Shown: in pieces, positions 11,101 to 21,095 of the stretch
Layout: each line of letters begins with the position of its first letter
How positions within the stretch are numbered: the first letter of the stretch is position 1
Assembly: GCA_019787685.1 (NCBI GenBank)
Contig: JAHNUO010000001.1
Coordinates: 992,001 to 1,056,000, forward strand
DNA length: 64,000 nucleotides
Reading direction: 5' to 3'
DNA from: Chiua virens
Lineage: Eukaryota > Basidiomycota > Agaricomycetes > Boletales > Boletaceae
Made by a program: the position numbers and the translations under genes
Notes under the pieces: model-generated
Database searches by the model: none
Told to the model about the DNA's origin: nothing
What the model saw: the letters and a program-made list of their open reading frames with translations, nothing else

Positions 11101-12677
11101 TGATGATCAGATGATGATAAGACACAATAAGGATAAAAACAAACCTGGAAGCAAATTCTGAGTGATTTCTGGCCAGGATCCATTGGCAGTCATGGTGAGA
11201 AAGAGGTCAGGCTTTCTATATTCACGACAGATGGCCAAAGAGTCTTGAAGGAGCTGTTGCATATATCGAGGACCACCCTTGTGAGTGGAGGGCAGAAGGA
11301 CACGACCAACTTGAGCCATGTCCTGAACACCATCTTGAGCCAAACGGTCTTGCAAACCCTGATAGAGATCGGCCCTGAGTCTTGTCTGATTGTTGGCAGC
11401 CCAAGTGAGGTTACACTGATCAATGGAAGCCCAACCATCACAGATCAACTGTTGAAAGAGTCTGCCACCCTTGAAGAGATTGGGTGGTTCTATTCCTGGT
11501 GGACGAACATGAAGTCTGTAAGCATACCACAGCAACTGGGTGACCTTCTTGGAGCGATGAGCACGACCATGACGAACATCTTGGAGTGGAATGTTCAAAT
11601 GCCAGCCTTCCTCACCATGTGGAAAGAAGAGAACATAGTGGAGTGGAAGATAAGATGGATGGAGATTGCTGATGCGATGCAGGCCACCACCTTGAAGACG
11701 AAGGACAATATCACGATCCACTCTTGTGTTCTGTTCACTATCACCAGGGACAATGGCAGCTATCTCATCCACAGTTGGCAGATTGTATCTTCTACCATCA
11801 TTGTTCTGCTGCAGATGAAGTCTCATGCGTACATTGGTGTGCTCCTCTGCAGGCTTTGCCTACATAGAACCAATAATCAGATTGTGTGACTCAAAAAGAA
11901 TGATAAAGTTAAACTAACCCTCATAATTTCATAGGCCTGCTTGTAGAGTGGAGCATAAGGATGAATATCCCTCAGAGTAGTATGCAAATCCAATAAGATT
12001 GCAGGATCCAATTGAGGATTGCCTTGGACACGCCTGTCAGTTGCCTCCTGTGGATCATAGATGTAGAGCTGAGCAAAGGAGGGCTGAAGACCTTCTGGTG
12101 GGATAAGGGCACCCATGAGGTGATGGAGTGTACCATGAATACGAAAGGATGAAGGACCAGAACCTTGGATGGCTTGGTTGTCGACATCCACACCCACAGA
12201 AGTAAAAGCCAAAGTATTGTTATATTGGCGTATCTTCCTTTTGAACTCTCTATTATCCTGAGGGTCATCAAAGAGCTGCTGAAGGACATGTGGCCATTGT
12301 TGAACAGGGGGAAGATTGACCTGGCCTTGAAGACAGCAGATGCCAAAGCGAGGATTATGAATGCCAGAGTTTGTAAGCTTTTCTGAGATGAAGTGGAGAG
12401 CATGGCAATTTGGACATTGAATGTTCATGGGACCCAAAGAATGAATTTGGACAGGCTCAGTATATGGTCTTCCACCAGGAGGGATAGGATAGAGTGGTTG
12501 AGGATCAATAGAATCATGAGAGCTGCTAGAGCCAGAGTCATCAGGATCAGGATTGGGTGGTTGAGGGACATCTTCAGAGGACTCAGAACCAGAATCAGAT
12601 GGATCAGAATTGTGAGGATTGGGTGGTGGTGGTGGTGGTGGTGACAGTGGTGAGCCAGGACTGCTTGGAGGTGACAT
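8165..12677 (-). CDS. Helitron Rep-helicase (HUH endonuclease fused to PIF1-type helicase)
   Basis: Drives rolling-circle transposition: the Rep domain nicks and joins DNA strands and the helicase unwinds. From ATG 12677 (MSPPSSPGSP) the chain runs through a Pro-rich segment, then a Helitron N-terminal domain (NIQCPNCHALHF; QLYIYDPQEA). Introns near 11880-11824, 11160-11115 and 10083-10036 join in frame (EIMR|AKPAEEHTN, LLPG|QSAVDRPDLV, VVKG|ATSFEDLR). Rep motifs: the HUH in RGLPHMHLLIF (about 10945) and the two-tyrosine helix KYIHKYIYKG. Helicase motifs: Walker A HSGGGCGKTYLAK, Walker B LIIWDEVG, motif III FSGDFRQILPV, and late motifs NKSQGQSLNHVG and QLYVALSRCTHP. The total is about 1,490 residues, full length for the family, with no stop or frameshift in this part. 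Confidence 0.9.
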
Positions 12678-12708
12678 AGGAGGGCCTGGAGCTGAATTAG
12701 ATCTATAC

Positions 12709-13709
12709 AGTCAAAGATCAGAAACATATTGATCAATATAGTCAATCAAGACATGCCTTTGTCTTTGCTGGTCCTGCTCATATTGTTCTGCAGACCTTTG
12801 ACTATGTTCACTCAAAGCCTCTGAGAGAAGCCTTTGTGACAGCTGCCTAACTTGATCCATGTATATCTCCTCCTGAGTATGTCTTTCATGGATTTCCTGA
12901 TGTAAGTTCTGCTGTTGTACCTCTGAACGATAGTGACGCTCTAACTCATCACGTTGTTGCAATTGAATTCGTAGTGCCTGAAGATGATGCTGATGTTCTT
13001 GTTCTTGCCATTGCTGTTGTGCTCTGAGAGCATACAGGTGCTGCTGTTCCTGCTCCTGTCGTTGTTGCTGTGCTCTCAAAGCATACAAATGCTGCTGTTC
13101 CTGCTCTTGCCATTGTTGCTGTACTCTGAGAGCATGCAGACGCTCCTGCTCCTGCTCCTGCCACTGTTGTTGTGCTCTGAGAGCATGCAGACGCTCCTGT
13201 TCTTGCTCCTGCCACTGTTGCTGAGCTCTGAGAGCATGCAGACGCTCCTGTTCCTGTTCCTGCCACTGTTGCTGTGCTCTGAGAGCATACAGACGCTGTT
13301 GTTCCTGCTCCTCCCATTGCCGTTGTTGTTGTTGTTGATCAGTAGCATCTTGAAAGTTAATGGTATGCTGATACATTTGATAATTTGGCATGGAATGAGC
13401 TAAGGAAACAGGGGCAGCAGGAGCAAGCACAGAAGATCCAGGCATAGGGGGAGGTGCCTGAGGAACAGGAACATTGTTGACATGGCGCTGTCTGCGCTGG
13501 CGACGTTGCTCATGATCATTATTAAAACCAGCCATCAATTGAGCAGTATAATCAACACGCTCAGGAGGGTTTGGATAGCCCATAGGTGGACCTGCTGGAA
13601 CGTAAGAAGGCTGACGACGGGTTGGTGGAGAGCCCAGAGTACGCTGATCACGCTCAGCTTGGCGAGCAGCATTCTGAGCACGTTGGGGAGAAGTGGGAGG
13701 AGATGACCT
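12709..13709 (-). CDS. Gln-rich upstream ORF of the Helitron, with 18-residue repeats
   Basis: From a splice-acceptor-like site at about 13709 an open frame reads SSPPTSPQRAQNAARQAERD, passes MGYPNPPERVDYTAQLMAG (ATG at 13583), and enters six to seven copies of an 18-residue repeat of the type LHALRAQQQWQEQEQERL. It ends VLIDYIDQYVSDL at a TGA (12709-12711). The next codons in the same frame continue without interruption into the Rep-helicase start. This is therefore either a separate small protein or the N-terminus of Rep-helicase cut by one stop codon. A strongly helical, Gln-rich coiled coil is predicted by eye. The true first exon was not found. Confidence 0.55.
12985..13325 (-). repeat. 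54-bp coding minisatellite in the Helitron ORF
   Basis: On + the unit reads GAGAGCATGCAGACGCTCCT followed by TGCTCCTGCC-type triplets. Six to seven copies are present with a 54-bp period, which keeps the reading frame (18 residues). Copies differ mainly at third positions and in His/Tyr at one site, so expansion is older than very recent slippage. Confidence 0.8.
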
Positions 13710-14565
13710 GGATCAAAACATTAAAGTTAGCCCATGGTAGCTGCAATCATGAAATTGAACATACATGATATCTGAAAACAAAGAGGAGCTATAATAAAAG
13801 AGAACCAAAGAGATCTTGCTGTCTTCTTCGAATGGGTCTCCAGTCAATAGCCACTCTATCTGGACGATACCCTCGCTTACGCAGAACTACTCTTTAACGC
13901 AGAGTATTACGATGTGACGTCACAGGTAAATCACACGAACCTGGGGACCAGATATATCGTCTATCCCTAAACGTAGTGGCTTAACGTCCCACTAAACCGC
14001 CCCTTGTGCACTATGGGGAACAGCAACATTATCCTTATTTATAACGGTGGACGACCGTATGTGCAGACGTGGCTATAGAGTGTCTTTCTCTGGTTATCAC
14101 GTAACCAACGGGCAAAGTGCTAGTGCCAATCTCCTTAACCCTGGAGTCCGGGTATGATACAATCACTACATTCATATTCAAAAAGATGACATTCAATGAT
14201 GAGATCATGGCTTGAAACACTCACCAAAGGCACAAAAGTGCTATCAGACACAAAGGATCAGCAAGGGCAAGGCTTGCCAAGCAAGATCTGTGTCAGAAAA
14301 ATGAAAATGCAATGACATGAGACACTCACCAGAAGCACAGATGTGTCTGGGGACACAAATGGAGAAAATCCAGGCCAAAATGGCCTTATCAGTGAAGATC
14401 TACACTGATAAGATCGCGATTTGAAGGGTTTATGGGTGGAAACTCACCTTTGTTGGGTATCCTGGGCAATTCCAGGGAAGAGCGAATTTTTGGTGATTTT
14501 TTGGTGATTTTTAGAGAATTATTGGTGGGGATATGGAGGAGAGGCACCCCAAAGTGTTGATGATA
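13710..14565 (-). other. Helitron 5' non-coding interior
   Basis: No coding exon can be supported with confidence. On the minus strand several GTGAGT-type donor sites occur (near 14225, 14330 and 14450), each after a short stretch ending in CTTTGG or CTGG-like sequence. A chain of small 5' exons leading into the Gln-rich ORF is therefore possible. Short direct repeats (GACACTCACC; TTTTTGGTGATTTT twice near 14490-14515) are present. Confidence 0.4.
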
Positions 14566-14750
14566 GTTCGAGTCGAAGGGGTGACGGCCCAAATTGAAGG
14601 GATGCCCAAAAAGGCAAGCACGTGGCATTTAGCGACTGAAGCGACCGACGCGACCGACGCGACCGAAGCGCACAGCCGAGCGAGGAGCGAGACAGCCGAA
14701 ATAGGCGTCGGGTATGACTCTCCCACGCCCCGTTCTCCGTTAACTTATAG

Positions 14751-16347
14751 ACGAGGCGTTTCACCCGAGTCGTTGCCTCGTAAGGTTATTTTTTTGGGGT
14801 TTGTAAAGTTTGAGTAGGTAGTGGATTATCTGAGTCAAGGTAAATTATGAGCAAGGTTTTATTTTGTAGACTCATGTAGTTCAATTTATGATTGACAGTG
14901 AAACAAACATACCAGAGTGAAATCAGGAAGGGTCAAGGGAAGTAGGGTAACCTTGACATGTCACAACAGTCTTGGGTTGATGTAAAGGCAGGAATAAGAC
15001 CTAGACAGAGTAAGTAAAGTGGGCACCAAGGGGCAAATCAACTGGTCATGAAACAAACGTACCACATTGAAATTGAGACAAAGGGGGATGGAGGCAAGAG
15101 GAGTGACTGGGAGGTGTCGGGGCTGTTTGATGTCGATATAGAGGTGGGAATGGCAGCTAAATAGACTAAATGGAGTGAGCATGAATCGACAGATTGATTG
15201 ACAGCGAAACGAACATACCAAAATGAAATTAAGATCTAGGGAGGATCGAGGCAACTGGGGAGACTGGGATGGATTGGGGCCATTTCGGGTGGAAGTAAAA
15301 GTGGGACTGGTACCTAAATGGACCCAATGGAGTGAGTACAAAGCAGTGAATCATCCAGTAGTGAAACGAACGTACCACAGTGAATTTGAGGTCCAAGGGG
15401 GGTCAAGGCAAGTGGGGCAGCTTGGTACATGTCAAGGCCGATTTGTGCAGATGTAAGGGTGATGATAGCACCCAAATACACTCAATAAAATGAATAGTGA
15501 GCGCTGAAACGATCGGGGGCGAAACGAACATACCACAGTGAATTTGAGGTCCAAGGGGGGTCAAGGCATGTAGGGTAATGGGGGCGTGCCGGGGCCATTT
15601 CGGGACAACATAAAGGCATGGATGGGACCTAAATGGACATAGTAAAGTGTGCCCCAAGCAGCGAATCAACCGGTTGTGAAACGAACGTACCGCATTGATA
15701 TTTCGGACCAAGGGGGAGGGGAGGCAAGGGGAGCGACTGGGACATGTCGGGGGTGTTTCGGGTCGATGTAAAGGTAGGAATGGTGGCTAAATAGACTAAA
15801 TGTAGTGAGTATGAAGCGACGAATCGATCGACGGCAAAACGAACGTACCAGAGCGAAAATAAGATCTAGGGAGGGTCAAGGCAAGTGGGGTGACCGGGAT
15901 GTATTGGGGCTGTTTCGGGTCAATGTAAAGGTGGGAATGGGACCTAAATATGCTCAATGGAGTGTGTACCAAGTGGTGAAACGATCGGTGGTGAAACGAA
16001 CGCACCACACTGAATTTGAGGTCCAGGGGGTCAAGGCAAGTGGGGTAACCAGGAGGGGTTGGGGCCATTTCGGGCCGACATAAAGATTGGAATGGGACCT
16101 AAATACACTGAATGGAGTGTGTACCGAGCGACGAAACAAACAGCGGCGAAACGGACGTACCAGAGAGAATTTGTCCAAAAGGTGAGGTCGAGTCGAAAGC
16201 GAAGGGACAGCCCAAAAAGGCAACCACGTGGCATTTAGCGACTGAAGCGACCGACGCGACCGAAGCGCACAGCCGAGCGAGGAGCGAGACAGCCGAAATA
16301 GGCGTCGGGTAAGATTCTCCCACACCCCGTTCTCCGTTAACTTATAG
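14751..16347 (-). mobile_element. Array unit U3: satellite-filled unit
   Basis: The hairpin at 14751-14781 is followed by AAGGTTATTTTTTTGGGG and the A/T leader. About nine ~157-bp monomers have anchors near 14900, 15048, 15202, 15361, 15520, 15677, 15836, 15992 and 16148. A type I tail starts at about 16186 with few GCGACCGAC repeats. Monomer spacing is 148-159 bp. No gene is supported. Confidence 0.7.
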
Positions 16348-18787
16348 ACGAGGCATTTCACCCGAGTCGTTGCCTCGTGAGGCTAGTTTTTTGGGGGGTT
16401 GTAAAGTTTGAGTAGGTAGTGGATTATCTGAGTCAAAGTAAATGGTTTTATTTTATTTGAGTATTCAAGTATGTACAAAATTCAAATGTAGACTCATGTA
16501 GTTCAATTTATGATTGACAGTGAAATAAACATACCAGAGTGAAATCAGGAAGGGTCAAGGGAAGTGGGGTAACTGGGACATGTCGCAGCAGTCTCGGGTT
16601 GATGTAAAGGCGGGAATAGGACCTCAATAGAGTAAGTAGAGTGGGCACCAAGGGGCAAATCAACTGGTCGCGAAACAAACGTACCACATTGAAATTGAGA
16701 CAAAGGGGGATGGAGGCAAGGGGAGTGACTGGGACATGTTGGGGCTATTTGATATTGATATAGAGGTGGGAATGGCGGCTAAATAGACTAAATGGAGTGA
16801 GCATGAATTGACGAATCGATCGACAGCGAAACGAACGTACCAAAATGAAATTGAGATCTAGGGAGGATCGAGGCAACCGGGGAGACTGAGATGGATCGGG
16901 GCCATTTTGGGTGGAAGTAAAAGCAGGACTGGTACCTAAATGGACCCAATGGAGTGAGTACAAAGCAGCGAATGATTCAGTAGTGAAACGAACGTACCAC
17001 AGTGAATTTGAGGTCCAAGGGGGGTCGAGGCAAGTGGGGCGGCTTGGTACATGTCGAGGCCGTTTTGCGCAGATGTAAGGGCGAGAATGGCACCCAAATA
17101 CACTCAATGGAATGAGTACTGAGCGCTGAAACGATCGGGGGCGAAACGAACGTACCACAGTGAATTTGAGGTTCAAGGGGGGTCAAGGGATGTAGGGTAA
17201 CCGGGGCGTGCCGGGGCCGTTTCGGGTCGACATAAAGATATGAATGGGACCTAAATAGACGTAGTAAAGTGTGCCCCAAGCGGCGAATGAACCGGTTGTG
17301 AAACGAACGTACCACATTGAAATTTCAGTCCAAGGGGGAGGGGAGGCAAGGGGAGCGACTGGGACATGTCGGGGGTGTTTCGGGTCGACGTAAAGGCATG
17401 AATGGGACCTAAATAGACGTAGTAAAGTGTGCCCCAAGCGGCGAATGAACCGGTTGTGAAACGAACGTACCACATTGATATTTCAGTCCAAGGGGGGAGG
17501 GGAGGCAAGGGGAGCGACTGGGACATGTCGGGGGTGTTTCGGGTCGACGTAAAGGCAGGCATGGCACCTAAATAGACTCAGTAGAGTGGTCCCCAAGCGG
17601 GAAATCAATTGGTCGCGAAATGAACGTACCACATTGAAATTTCAGTCTAAGGGGGGAGGGGAGGGAAGAGGAGCGGCTGGGACTTGTCGGGGCCATTTGA
17701 AGTCGATATAAAGGTAGGAATGGTGGCTAAATAGACTAAATGTAGTGAATACGAAGCGACGAATCGATCGACGGCAAACCGAACGTACCAGAGCGACAAT
17801 AAGATCTAGGGAGGGTCGAGGCAAGTGGGGTGACCGGGATGCGTAGGGGCTGTTTCGGGTGGATGTAAAGGTGGGAATGGGACCTAAATATGCTCAATGG
17901 AGTGGGTAGCAAGTGGTGAAACGATCGGTGGTGAAACGAACGCACCACACTGAATTTGAGGTCCAAGGGGGGTCAAGGCATGTAAGATAACCGGGACGTG
18001 CCGGGGCTGTTTTGGGTCGACATAAAGGTGTGAATGGCACCTAAATAGACATAATAGAGTGTGCCCCAAGCGGCGAATCAACCGGTTGTGAAACGAACGT
18101 ACCACATTGATATTTCAGTCCAAGGGGGAGGGGAGGCAAGGGGAGCGACTGGGACATGTCGGGGGTGTTTCGGGTCGATGTAAAGGTAGGAATGGTGGCT
18201 AAATATACTAAATGTAGTGAATATGAAGCGACGAATCGATCGACGGCAAAACGAACGTACCAGAGCGAAAATAAGATCTAGGGAGGTCAAGGCAAGTGGG
18301 GTGACCGGGATGTATTTGGGCTGTTTCGGGTGGATGTAAAGGTGGGAATGGGACCTAAATATGCTCAATGGAGTGAGTACCAAGTGGTGAAACGATCGGT
18401 GGTGAAACGAACGCACCACACTGAATTTGAGGTCCAGGGGGGGTCGAGGCAAGTGGGGTAACCAGGATGTGTTGGGGCCATTTCAGGCCGACGTAAAGAT
18501 TGGAATGGGACCTAAATACACTGAATGGAGTGTGTACCAAGCGACGAAACAAACAGCAACGAAATGGACGTACCAGAGAGAATTTGTCCAAAAGGTGAGG
18601 TCGAGTCGAAAGCGAAGGGACAGCCCAAAAAGGCAAGCACGTGGCATTTAGCGACTGAAGCGACCGACGCGACCGACGCGACCGAAGCGACCGACGCGAC
18701 TGAAGCGCACAGCCGAGCGAGGAGCGAGAGAGCCGAAATAGGCGTCGGGTAAGACTTTCCCACACCCCGTTCTCCGTTAACTTATTG
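16348..18787 (-). mobile_element. Array unit U4: satellite-filled unit
   Basis: The hairpin at 16348-16378 carries GAGGCTAG after it, the variant shared with the Helitron unit's left end. About 14 monomers run from near 16513 to 18557. The type I tail from about 18598 has an expanded run of GCGACCGAC/GCGACCGAA repeats. Two adjacent monomers near 17290-17560 are almost identical, a sign of recent local duplication. Confidence 0.7.
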
Positions 18788-21095
18788 ACGAGGCGTTTCA
18801 CCCGAGTCGTTGCCTCGTAAGGTTAAAATTTTTGGGATTGTAAAATCAAGTAGGTAGTGGATTGTCTGAGTCAAGGTAAATTATGAGCAAGGTTTTATTT
18901 TGTAGACTCATGTAGTTCAATGTATGATTGAGGGTGAAACAAACATACCAGAGTGAAATCAGGATGGGTCAAGGGAAGTGGGGTAACTGGGACATGTCAC
19001 AGCAGTCTCGGGTTGATGTAAAGGTGGGAATAGGACCTAAACAGAGTAAGTAGAGTGGGCACCAAGGGGCAAATCAACTGGTCGCGAAACGAACGTACCA
19101 CATTGAAATTGAGACAAAGGGGGATGGAGGCAAGAGGAGTGACTGGGACATGTTGGGGCTGTTTGATATTGATATAGAGGTGGGAATGGCGGCTAAATAG
19201 ACTAAATGGAGTGAGCATGAATTGACGAATCGATCGACAGCGAAACGAACGTACCAAAATGAAATTGAGATCTAGGGAGGATCGAGGCAACTGGGGAGAC
19301 TGGAATGGATCGGGGCCATTTCGGGTGGAAGTAAAAGCGGGACTGGTACCTAAATGGACCCAATGGAGTGAGTACAAAGGGGCGAATGATTCAGTAGTGA
19401 AACGAACGTACCAGAGTGAATTGAGTTGCAAGGAGGGTCGAGGCAAGTGGGGCGACTTGGGGCATGTCGAGGCCGTTTTGCGCAGATGTAAGGGCGAGGA
19501 TAGCACCTAAATATACTCAATGAAATGAGTACTGAGCGCTGAAACGATCGGGGGCGAAACGAACGCACCACAGTGAACTTGAGGTCCAAGGGGGGTCAAG
19601 GGATGTAAGGTAACCGGGACGTCTCGGGGCCGTTTCGGGTCGACATAAAGGTGTGAATGGCACCTAAATAGATGTAATAGAGTGTGCCCAGAGCGGCGAA
19701 TTAACCGGTCATGAAACGAACGTACCACATTGAAATTTCGGTCCAAGGGGAGGGGAGGCAAGGGGAGCGACTGGGACATGTCGGGGGTGTTTCAGGTCGA
19801 GGTAAAGGCAGGAATAGCACCTAAATAGACTCAGTAAAGTGGTCCCCAAGCGGGAAATCAATTGGTCGCGAAATGAACGTACCACATTGAAATTTCAGTC
19901 CAAGGGGGGAGGGGAGGCAAGAGGAGCGGCTGGGACATGTCGGGGTCATTTGAAGTCAATGTAAAGGTAGGAGTGGCGGCTAAATAGACTAAATGGAGTG
20001 AATATGAAGCGGCGAATCGATCGACGGCAAAACGAACGTACCAGAGCGAAAATAAGATCTAGGGAGGGTCGAGGCAAGTGGAGTGACCAGGATGCGTCGG
20101 GGCTGTTTTGGGTCGATGTAAAGGTAGGAATAGCACCTAAATACACTCAATAGAGTGAGTATAAAGCGACGAATCGATCGACGGCAAAACGAACGTACCA
20201 GAGTGAAAATAAGATCTAGGGAGGGTCAAGGCAAGTGGAGTGACCGGGATGCGTCGGGGTTGTTTTGGGTCGATGTAAAGGTAGAAATAGCACCTAAATA
20301 CACTCAATAGAGTGAGTATAAAGCGACGAATCAATCAGCGATGAAACAGACGTACCAGAGCAAATTTGAGGTTGAAGGGGGGGTTGAGGCAAGTGATGTG
20401 ACCGGGATGTGTCGGGCCATTTCGGGTCGATGTAAAGTTGGGAATGGCACCTGAATACACTCAATTGAGCGTGTACCAAGCGACGAAACGAACAGCGACG
20501 AAACGGACGTACCAGAGAGAATTTAAGGTCCAAAAGGGGGGGTCAAGGCAAGTGGGGTGACCGGGATGTGTCGGGGCTGTTTTGGGTCGATGTAAAGGTA
20601 GAAATAGCACTTAAATACACTCAATGGAGTGAGTACAGAGCGACGAACCCCTCAGCAGTGAAATGAACGTACCAGAGTGAATTTGAGGTTGAAGGAGGTC
20701 AAGGCAAGTGGGGTGACCGGGACGCGTCGGAGCCTTTTCGGGTGGGTGTAAATCAGAGAATGGTACCCAAATAGACTACATAGAGTAAGTACGAAGTGCC
20801 AAATCGACCAGTTGTGAAACGAACATACCAGAGTGTGCAACATCATGAACACACCACCACGTCGATTGTAGCACGTACCAAATATGGACATCGATCAGAG
20901 GCGCCAGCCGAGCCACATGGTTTACGTCGAGCAAAAAAGGAAGGATTGTATTGGTAAGCGACGGTTACAGAGATAGCCGACACAGCCGCTCACACCCGAC
21001 ACAGCCGACACAGCCGAAAAATACGCGGTACGCGAAAAAAGCGTCGGATGAGCATCGTAAGTACTGTCCCACAGCCTGTTCTCCGTTAAACTTAT
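18788..21095 (-). mobile_element. Array unit U5: satellite-filled unit
   Basis: The hairpin is at 18788-18818. About 13 monomers run from near 18935 to 20815. A type II tail follows from about 20904 (CAGCCGAGCCACATGG, GAGCAAAAAAGGAAGG, CACAGCCGACACAGCCG, GCGAAAAAAGCGTCGG). Its last monomers closely match those at the end of U1, which has the same tail type, so tail and adjacent monomers travel together. Confidence 0.7.

Larger units (their letters stand above)
8042..14750 (-). mobile_element. Helitron: Rep-helicase unit (U2) inside the tandem array
   Basis: This unit has the same ends as its satellite neighbours: the hairpin at 8042-8072 with TTGTAAAGTTTGAGTAGGTA on the left, and the type I tail (CACGTGGCATTTAGCGACTG, GCGACCGACGCGACC repeats, CCCCGTTCTCCGTTAAC) at about 14566-14750 on the right. 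Between them, in place of the 157-bp monomers, lies a 5.5-kb Rep-helicase locus. Read on the minus strand, the 5' end is TCTATAAGTTAAC (the TC start expected of Helitrons) and the 3' end is the hairpin. No clear CTRR motif follows the hairpin, so the exact 3' terminus is unproven. The Rep-helicase gene looks able to make a full protein, so the copy may be autonomous. Confidence 0.8.

Noticed and set aside
10193..11161. 322-codon ORF on + opposite the Helitron gene
   Set aside because: Antisense shadow of the Rep domain. The minus strand has the HUH and tyrosine motifs; the + frame has no known domain.
12984..13403. 139-codon Leu-rich + ORF resembling membrane segments
   Set aside because: Reverse complement of CAG-rich Gln repeats; the Leu pattern (LLFLLLPLLL) is an artefact.
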